From assembly GCA_026386995.1 (NCBI GenBank), contig JAPLMO010000499.1:1-7190 (forward strand): a stretch of DNA of 7,190 bases. The letters are read 5' to 3'. The translations under genes were made by a program, and so were the position numbers. The stretch is from Planctomycetota bacterium (GTDB lineage: Bacteria; Planctomycetota; Phycisphaerae; FEN-1346). Below the pieces are notes generated by a model. That model did no database searches. It had not been told where the DNA came from and worked only from the letters and a program-made list of their open reading frames with translations. This document shows, piece by piece, positions 1 to 4,146 of this stretch; position 1 is the stretch's first letter; every line of letters starts with the position of its first letter.

Positions 1-1
1 G

Positions 2-412
2 GCGTTCTTCAACTCGTACTTCTTCATCGGCTACCTGATCGCCATCGCGTTCTTCGGCCTCTTCCAGGCCATCTTCATGGCCAACGCCGGCGGCGCGTGG
101 GACAACGCCAAGAAGATCGTCGAGGTCGACCTGCGGCAGAAGGGCACCGAACTGCACGCCGCAACGGTCATCGGCGACACCGTCGGCGACCCCTTCAAGG
201 ACACCTCCAGCGTGGCGATGAACCCGGTCATCAAGTTCACGACGCTGTTCGGCGTCCTCGCGACGCAGATCGCCCTGACCTTCCCGGCCGACCAACTCCA
301 CGTGAAGTGGGGCATCGGGGCCGCGCTGTTCGTCGTCGCCCTCATCTTCGTCTACCGCTCGTTCTACGGGATGCGCATCCCCGCCGAACAGGGCGTGGTA
401 ATGAAGAAATAA
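2..412 (+). CDS. hppA: Membrane-bound ion-translocating pyrophosphatase, C-terminal part (5' end outside window)
   Basis: This is the last 136 residues of a V-type (H+- or Na+-pumping) membrane pyrophosphatase, which couples hydrolysis of PPi on the cytoplasmic side to ion export. The frame is open from base 2, so the Met at base 77 is internal and not a start. Visible are a hydrophobic segment (residues about 1-26 of the fragment), the conserved GGAWDNAKK stretch right after it, the family motif GDTVGDPFKDT (residues 58-68), and two more membrane segments (about 79-94 and 104-120), followed by a short tail. The motifs are diagnostic for the family. The residues that distinguish K+-dependent from K+-independent enzymes and H+ from Na+ pumps lie upstream of the window, so the subtype is unknown. 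A hairpin relic starts 14 bases after the stop codon. Confidence 0.95.
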   Translation, partial: AFFNSYFFIGYLIAIAFFGLFQAIFMANAGGAWDNAKKIVEVDLRQKGTELHAATVIGDTVGDPFKDTSSVAMNPVIKFTTLFGVLATQIALTFPADQLHVKWGIGAALFVVALIFVYRSFYGMRIPAEQGVVMKK

Positions 413-426
413 GCCTGAACGGTTCC

Positions 427-600
427 GCGCGGCGGGTCTCCGGACCTGTATGTGTTTAGCGTAGATGGGTGGCATGGTCACGCTTTTGCGTGACCATGTC
501 GCAGTGACGGGCGAGGCGCCGTTCGAGGCACATGGTCACGCAAAAGCGTGACCATGCCACCCGGCGCTCTACGCTAAACAGATACCCGGACCCGCCGCGC
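427..600. repeat. GC-rich hairpin split by an inserted element (outer arms 427-438 and 589-600)
   Basis: The outer arms are gcgcggcgggtc (427-438) and its exact reverse complement gacccgccgcgc (589-600). If bases 447-592 are deleted, the remaining DNA (427-446 joined to 593-600) becomes a perfect 12-bp stem with the four-base loop tccg. The same 12-bp stem with loop agga stands intact at 6915-6942. In both places the left arm begins 14 bases after a stop codon (hppA, ppdK), and the right arm is followed by the pattern AA-N2-CGCAA. There is no U-tract, so if it ends transcription it is not a classic intrinsic terminator. It could be a REP-like repeat or an mRNA 3'-end stabiliser. The repeat is directly seen; its role is inferred. 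Confidence 0.8.
440..592. mobile_element. MITE-like palindromic element (447-585) with 7-bp flanking direct repeats
   Basis: The direct repeat ccggacc at 440-446 and 586-592 brackets a 139-bp element with no coding capacity. Its ends form terminal inverted repeats: 448-465 against 568-585, 18 bp with one mismatch. Inside lies a perfect 33-bp inverted repeat (467-499 against 530-562) around a 30-base centre. Each 33-bp arm is itself a hairpin: catggtcacgc, a four-base loop (tttt on the left, aaaa on the right), then gcgtgaccatg. Removing the element plus one copy of the direct repeat restores a perfect hairpin known from elsewhere in the window, which makes insertion with target duplication the simplest explanation. 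No transposase is encoded here, so any movement would be in trans. The element family is not one I can name. Confidence 0.75.
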
Positions 601-615
601 AAGACGCAACAAAAT

Positions 616-619
616 GAGG
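616..619 (+). promoter_or_regulatory. Ribosome binding site of rsfS
   Basis: GAGG lies four bases upstream of the ATG at 624. It is the only purine-rich match in the short stretch between the palindromic element and the gene, and it supports this start. Confidence 0.55.
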
Positions 620-623
620 TCCT

Positions 624-1040
624 ATGGCAAAGCGTAAACTGACATCCCGTGCCCTCGCGGTCGCCATGGCGCGCACCTGCGCCGAGAACCGCTGCCGCGA
701 CGTCACCGTGCTGGACCTGCGGAAACTTTCACCCGTCACGGACTTTTTCGTCCTGGCCACGGGCACCAGCGCCCGCCAGATGCGGGCTGTGAGCGAACGG
801 GCGATCGATGCCGGCGAAGACCTCGGCCAGAAACCGTTCGGCATCGAGGGCCACGAGACTATGGAAGGGTCCGATGTGTCCCGCTGGCTGCTCGTCGATT
901 ACTTCGACGTCGTGGTCCACGTCTTTACGCCCGAATCGCGCGGGTACTACGACCTGGAACTCCTCTGGGGCGACGCCCCGCGAGTCGACTGGAAGAAGGG
1001 CTGGAAACCCCGGGCCGAGACGCCGCCGACGCAGGAGTAA
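624..1040 (+). CDS. rsfS: Ribosomal silencing factor RsfS (Iojap/YbeB family)
   Basis: The 138-residue protein belongs to the RsfS/Iojap family, which binds large-subunit protein uL14 and blocks joining of the 30S and 50S subunits, lowering translation under starvation. The whole family core is present: VTVLDLRKLSPVTDFFVLATG (about 27-47), TSARQMRAV (48-56), and near the end WLLVDYFDVVVHVFTPE (88-104) followed by YYDLELLWGDAPRV (108-121). The length is normal for the family, with a short charged, Pro-rich tail (122-138). The start is supported by a GAGG motif four bases upstream. In many bacteria rsfS neighbours nadD or rlmH; neither is seen here, and the gene stands alone between two palindromic repeat regions, so its promoter may lie within or upstream of the inserted element. 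Confidence 0.95.
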   Translation: MAKRKLTSRALAVAMARTCAENRCRDVTVLDLRKLSPVTDFFVLATGTSARQMRAVSERAIDAGEDLGQKPFGIEGHETMEGSDVSRWLLVDYFDVVVHVFTPESRGYYDLELLWGDAPRVDWKKGWKPRAETPPTQE

Positions 1041-1093
1041 CGACGTTACCGCCCCGCACGTGGCGCAGGGAAGGTAGTTGTCACAATTGAATC

Positions 1094-1177
1094 TGTGGGT
1101 GCCACGGCTGCGCAGTTTGCAGCCGTGTATCCCTGCCGACGACCACGGCTGCACAAGGCGCAGCCGTGGCACCCACA
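1094..1177. repeat. Two-level inverted repeat between rsfS and argS
   Basis: The arms 1094-1127 and 1144-1177 (34 bases each) pair with 31 matches, including a perfect outer 20 bp (1094-1113 with 1158-1177), around a 16-base centre. Each arm is again a hairpin: cacggctgc at 1103-1111 pairs with gcagccgtg at 1119-1127, and the same stem recurs at 1144-1152 with 1160-1168. The layout matches the element at 467-562, and the arm ends are similar (GGGTGGCATGGTCACGC there, GGGTGCCACGGCTGCGC here, 12 of 17 identical). There is no U-tract and no clear target duplication. The flanking bases up to 1220 show nothing else convincing. Confidence 0.8.
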
Positions 1178-1221
1178 TAATCAAAGTTGACGGACCAGTA
1201 GGATAATGGGGCAATCGCGTT

Positions 1222-1267
1222 CCCAGGGCTTACGCCCTGGGCTACCCTCTTCCGCCCCATCCGGGGC
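1222..1267. repeat. Double palindrome abutting the argS start codon
   Basis: Two hairpins lie in tandem: cccagggc (1222-1229) with gccctggg (1234-1241), loop ttac; and gcccc (1254-1258) with ggggc (1263-1267), loop atcc. The argS ATG (1270-1272) follows the second hairpin by two bases. The segment gggcttaCgcc (1226-1236) recurs as gggcttaTgcc (1264-1274), so the start codon itself lies inside a repeat copy. The function is unknown; the second hairpin would sit where ribosomes bind. Confidence 0.6.
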
Positions 1268-1269
1268 TT

Positions 1270-3081
1270 ATGCCAAACGTTCGACAGATCCTCGATTCGC
1301 TCGTCACAGCCGCCATGCGGGCGGCGTTTCCGGACGTGCAGGCCCCGGCCATCGTCCAATCGTCGCAGGACCCGAAGTTCGGCGATTACCAGGCCAACGG
1401 CGCGATGGCCCTGGCAAAACTCCTCAAGATGAAACCGCGCGACGTGGCGGCCGCCGTCATCGCGCACCTCGACGTTTCGGACCTGGCCGAGAAGCCCGAG
1501 ATCGCCGGGCCGGGGTTCATCAACATCCGCCTGCGGCCCGACTGGGTTTCAAAGCAGCTCGGCATGATTAACAACGTAAACGCCGAGACCCAGGAAGATC
1601 GCCTCGGCGTGCCGCGCGCTGAAAAGCCCGAGACGGTCGTCGTCGATTACTCCGCCCCAAACCTGGCCAAGGAGATGCACGTCGGCCACCTGCGTTCAAC
1701 GATCATCGGCGACGCCCTCGCCCGCATGCTCGATTTCGCCGGTCACAAGGTCGTGCGGCAGAATCACGTCGGCGATTGGGGGACGCAGTTTGGGATGCTG
1801 GTCGAGTTCTTGATTATTAGCAAACGTGTCATATTGATGCCGGGGATAATGCCAACCGTGGTCGGTGCTGAATTAAAGGACATTGAGGAATTTTACAGAC
1901 GGGCAAGAGCGACATTCGACAAGGATCCTGTCTTCGCGCAGCGAGCCAGGGACCGAGTAGTAATGCTCCAGCAGGGAGACATGCCCACATTTGTTTGTTG
2001 GGCCTGGTTTGTGGCATGGTCTAAAGACCATTGCGAGGAAATCTATAAACGCCTAGGGGTGCTTCTTCGGAGGGAAGACATCCGCGGCGAGTCGGCCTAC
2101 AACGACGATCTGCCACACGTCGTCGAGGACCTCAACGCCAAGGGCCTCCTGAAAGAATCCGAAGGCGCCCAGTGCGTCTTCCTCCCCGGCTTCGTCGCCA
2201 AGGACGGCACGCCTCTGCCCCTTATCGTTCAGAAATCCGATGAAGGCTACCTCTACGCCACGACCGACCTTGCGGCCATCCGGTATCGTGTCGGCGAACT
2301 GCACGCCAATCGAATCTTGTACGTCGTTGATGCGCGGCAGGCGCTGCACTTCCAGATGCTCTTCGCCTGTGCGCGGCTGGCGGGGTTCGCGCCCGAAAGC
2401 GTGGCGATGGAGCACATCGCCTTCGGCACCATGATGGGGGCCGACGGCAAGCCGTTCAAGACCCGCGAGGGCGGCACGGTCAAACTCATGGACCTCCTGG
2501 ACGAGGCCGAGAAGCGGGCCTTGGACCTCGTGAAGGGCAAGAACGCCGCCGACGTGGCCGCCGCAAAGGCCACGCCCCTCTCCGACGAACAGATGAACGA
2601 CATCGCCCACAAGGTCGGCATCGGGGCCGTCAAGTACGCCGACCTTTCGCAGAACCGCACGAGCGATTACGTTTTCTCGTGGGAGAAGATGCTCTCGCTC
2701 GACGGCAACACCGCCCCGTACATGCAGTACGCCTACGCCCGCGTCCGCAGCATCTTCCGCAAGGGCGGCCACGAGGCCGAGGAGCATCGGGCCGATGCCG
2801 CGCCGATCCCGCTGGAGGACCCGAAAGAACTCGCCCTCGCCAAGGCGATCCTGCGATTTCCGGAAGTGCTCGACCGGGCCATCGAGGATTACCGGCCGAA
2901 CGTCCTTGCGGCGTACCTGTACGACCTGGCCGGGGCGTTCACGGCGTTTTACGACGCCTGCCCGGTCATCCAGAGCGGGGAGCCGCTGCGGGGCCGGCGC
3001 CTGAAACTGTGCGACCTTACGGCCCGCGTTATCGCCCGCGGCCTGGGCCTTCTGGGAATAGAGACCATCGAAAGGATGTAA
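1270..3081 (+). CDS. argS: Arginyl-tRNA synthetase
   Basis: This class I aminoacyl-tRNA synthetase charges tRNA-Arg with arginine using ATP, releasing AMP and PPi. At 603 residues it is full length. In order: the N-terminal tRNA-recognition domain (about 1-95, with GDYQANGAMALAK); the catalytic fold opening with the HIGH-type motif HVGHLRST (137-144) and HVGDWGTQFGM; the GxDGKPFKTREGGT loop (FKTR at 396-399), which replaces KMSKS in most ArgRS; and the C-terminal DALR anticodon-binding domain, with NTAPYMQYAYARVRSI (from 480) and the usual LGLLGIETIERM ending. The ATG at 1270 is the only in-frame start after the stop at 1204, and it gives the family's usual N-terminus. No clear Shine-Dalgarno sequence precedes it. 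A tract encoding residues about 181-268 has foreign-looking base and codon use (separate entry). Confidence 0.97.
   Translation: MPNVRQILDSLVTAAMRAAFPDVQAPAIVQSSQDPKFGDYQANGAMALAKLLKMKPRDVAAAVIAHLDVSDLAEKPEIAGPGFINIRLRPDWVSKQLGMINNVNAETQEDRLGVPRAEKPETVVVDYSAPNLAKEMHVGHLRSTIIGDALARMLDFAGHKVVRQNHVGDWGTQFGMLVEFLIISKRVILMPGIMPTVVGAELKDIEEFYRRARATFDKDPVFAQRARDRVVMLQQGDMPTFVCWAWFVAWSKDHCEEIYKRLGVLLRREDIRGESAYNDDLPHVVEDLNAKGLLKESEGAQCVFLPGFVAKDGTPLPLIVQKSDEGYLYATTDLAAIRYRVGELHANRILYVVDARQALHFQMLFACARLAGFAPESVAMEHIAFGTMMGADGKPFKTREGGTVKLMDLLDEAEKRALDLVKGKNAADVAAAKATPLSDEQMNDIAHKVGIGAVKYADLSQNRTSDYVFSWEKMLSLDGNTAPYMQYAYARVRSIFRKGGHEAEEHRADAAPIPLEDPKELALAKAILRFPEVLDRAIEDYRPNVLAAYLYDLAGAFTAFYDACPVIQSGEPLRGRRLKLCDLTARVIARGLGLLGIETIERM
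1810..2075 (+). other. Low-GC, atypical-codon tract inside argS
   Basis: Bases 1801-2040 are about 50% G+C by hand count, against 67% for 1681-1740 and 72% for 2161-2220. Codons nearly absent elsewhere in the gene cluster here: ATA, TTA, CTA, AGA, AGG, GTA, ACA, TTT, TGT. The encoded residues (about 181-268) still align to the ArgRS core, with the recognisable order DIEEFYRRAR, DPVFAQRARDRVV, LQQGD, IYKRLGV and RGES. This looks like a homologous replacement from a lower-GC relative, or an assembly chimera, more than an insertion. The edges are estimated by eye and could be off by some tens of bases. Confidence 0.6.
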
Positions 3082-3084
3082 CGG

Positions 3085-3180
3085 CGGGATTCGGGAATCG
3101 GCATTCGGGATTCGGCGCTGCCAGAGGCCCCGCGGCGCCCTGTTTTTCCCCGAATCCCGAATCCCGATTCCCGAATCCCG
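3085..3180. repeat. Inverted pair of heptanucleotide tandem repeats between argS and queE
   Basis: The left arm 3085-3115 consists of four heptamers (cgggatt, cgggaat, cggcatt, cgggatt) plus cgg. The right arm 3150-3180 is its reverse complement with one mismatch in 31 bases. The 34-base spacer contains gcggcgccctgttttt (3132-3147), where a weak ggcgc/gcgcc pairing before the T-run could give some terminator activity. The element starts three bases after the argS stop codon and ends 15 bases before the queE ATG, so it makes up almost the whole 114-base gap. Confidence 0.8.
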
Positions 3181-3195
3181 CTTTTCACTTTAACC

Positions 3196-3987
3196 ATGCG
3201 TGTATTCGAAATATTTCGAAGCATCCAGGGCGAAACGACCCGCGCTGGCCTGCCGATGTGGTTCGTGCGCCTCGCGGGGTGCGACCTGCGATGCTCGTAC
3301 TGCGACACCGCCGCCGCCCGCGACCCCGAGGCCGGCCGCGCGATGACCGTCGAGGAGGTCGTTGCCGCCGTCTCGTCCCCCGCCCTGCCCCACGTGGCGA
3401 TCACCGGCGGCGAGCCGATGCACCAGGCGGCGGAGGTGAACGCCCTCGTCGCCGCGCTCGTGGGGCCGCAGGGGGCAGCGGAGAAAGGGTCTGGAGCCCT
3501 ATCCGTTGAGGCTCCTGACCCTTTCTCCGCTGGCCCCGTCGAAAGTCGCGGCGCGGCGTCAGGGGCGGAAAAGGGGTCAGGAGCCATACAACAGAGGGCT
3601 CCAGACCCCTTTCCCGCTCTCATTTCCGCCGGCCGCGAAGTGCTCATCGAGACCAACGGCGCCCACCCCATCGACGCCCTCGACCCGCGGGCCATCCGCA
3701 TCGTCGACGTGAAAACCCCCGGCTCCGGCATGGCCGACCGCACGTGCTGGCGGAACCTGGACCTCGTGACCGCCCGCGACGAGGTGAAGTTCGTCCTCAC
3801 CGGCCGCAACGATTACGAGTGGGCCAAAAACGTGCTCGCCCGCCACCGCCTCATCCGGCGCACGACCGTTCTTTTCGGGGCCGCCGCGCCCCTCCTGGAC
3901 CCGGCGACGCTCGCGCGGTGGATCCTCGACGATCATCTGCCCGTGCGGCTGAACCTCCAGTTGCACAAACTCCTCGGCTTGCCGTAG
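3196..3987 (+). CDS. queE: 7-carboxy-7-deazaguanine synthase with an in-frame palindromic insert
   Basis: QueE is a radical SAM enzyme that converts 6-carboxytetrahydropterin to 7-carboxy-7-deazaguanine, the ring-contraction step toward preQ0 and queuosine. Seen here: EIFRSIQGE (5-13), the cluster motif C29-x3-C33-x2-C36, TGGEP (70-74), IETNG (151-155), DVKTPGSG (171-178), EVKFVL (196-201) and the C-terminal LNLQLHKLLG. The family is usually about 210-230 residues; this one is 263. The excess lies between GGEP and IETNG, at residues about 91-141, where EKGSGA (96-101), APDPFSA (106-112), EKGSGA (125-130) and APDPFPA (135-141) form a tandem peptide repeat encoded by a palindromic DNA element. 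All catalytic motifs are intact, so the enzyme may still work. No queC, queD or queF is nearby, and I see no Shine-Dalgarno before the ATG, whose position the family N-terminus supports. Confidence 0.93.
   Translation: MRVFEIFRSIQGETTRAGLPMWFVRLAGCDLRCSYCDTAAARDPEAGRAMTVEEVVAAVSSPALPHVAITGGEPMHQAAEVNALVAALVGPQGAAEKGSGALSVEAPDPFSAGPVESRGAASGAEKGSGAIQQRAPDPFPALISAGREVLIETNGAHPIDALDPRAIRIVDVKTPGSGMADRTCWRNLDLVTARDEVKFVLTGRNDYEWAKNVLARHRLIRRTTVLFGAAAPLLDPATLARWILDDHLPVRLNLQLHKLLGLP
3471..3618. mobile_element. Palindromic element inserted in frame within queE
   Basis: Two hairpins lie side by side. The first pairs 3471-3498 with 3510-3537 (28 bp, 2 mismatches, 11-base loop). The second pairs 3564-3585 with 3597-3618 (22 bp, 3 mismatches, 11-base loop). 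The halves also pair with each other: 3477-3500 with 3595-3618 (21 of 24) and 3509-3530 with 3565-3586 (19 of 22). A single-base difference sorts the four arms: the outer two carry tctgg/ccaga and the inner two cctga/tcagg, so outer matches outer and inner matches inner. This marks a long inverted repeat whose arms are each hairpins. The element replaces the short loop expected in QueE and keeps the frame open. Exact ends and target duplication are not clear. Confidence 0.75.
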
Positions 3988-4003
3988 GCCAAGGCGAAAA
4001 TGA

Positions 4004-4033
4004 TTGACGCCGGACCCCTTTTGGAAGTATAAA
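4004..4033 (+). promoter_or_regulatory. Sigma70-type promoter of ppdK
   Basis: TTGACG (4004-4009) and TATAAA (4028-4033) are separated by 18 bases, in an unusually A/T-rich patch just after the queE stop. Transcription would start near 4040, giving ppdK its own leader of about 105 bases. These are the best -35/-10 boxes I found in the window. Confidence 0.6.
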
Positions 4034-4051
4034 ATGCGGCCTTGGACAGGC

Positions 4052-4082
4052 GGGCGCGCCGCGCGAGAGGCGCGCTCTTTTT
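4052..4082 (+). terminator. Intrinsic-terminator-like hairpin in the ppdK leader
   Basis: The stem 4052-4060 with 4069-4077 has 9 bp (eight G-C pairs and one G-T) and an 8-base loop, and five T's (4078-4082) follow immediately. This is the classic Rho-independent form. It lies 65 bases after the queE stop, so it could end queE transcripts, but it also lies about 12 bases downstream of the predicted ppdK transcription start, so it could attenuate ppdK. A shorter competing stem (gcgcg 4061-4065 with cgcgc 4071-4075) is possible. Confidence 0.6.
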
Positions 4083-4132
4083 CCAATAGGACCGTGCGGA
4101 GAGAATGACCTCGCCCGCACCTGACAGGCAAA

Positions 4133-4137
4133 GGGAG
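4133..4137 (+). promoter_or_regulatory. Ribosome binding site of ppdK
   Basis: GGGAG lies nine bases before the ATG at 4147. It decides between that start and an upstream in-frame ATG at 4105, which also has a purine-rich stretch (ggagaga) before it. The 4147 start gives the family's usual N-terminus. Confidence 0.55.
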
Positions 4138-4146
4138 ACTCAAACG

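Noticed and set aside
77..412. A complete small protein starting at the ATG at 77
   Set aside because: The frame is open to the window edge, and the residues before this Met continue the membrane pyrophosphatase sequence, so it is an internal Met.
467..562. CRISPR or tRNA-like structure
   Set aside because: There are only two inverted copies, not regularly spaced direct repeats, and no T-loop or anticodon features. The pattern is a palindromic repeat element.
1187..1207. Promoter for argS from TTGACG (1187-1192) and GATAAT (1202-1207)
   Set aside because: The boxes are only 9 bases apart, too close for sigma70, and no good -35 lies 17 bases before GATAAT.
2053..2787. 244-codon open frame on the - strand within argS
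   Set aside because: It is antisense to conserved ArgRS motifs, and its Val/Gly/Asp/His-rich sequence shows no domain.
3082..3195. preQ1 riboswitch ahead of queE
   Set aside because: The gap is almost wholly the heptamer inverted repeat, and no small pseudoknot with the A-rich tail typical of preQ1 aptamers is visible.
4105..4146. Upstream ATG start for ppdK
   Set aside because: It would add MTSPAPDRQRETQT, which does not resemble PPDK N-termini, while the ATG at 4147 has GGGAG at good spacing. The ATG also lies in the loop of a possible gtgcgg/ccgcac hairpin (4094-4120). It cannot be excluded.
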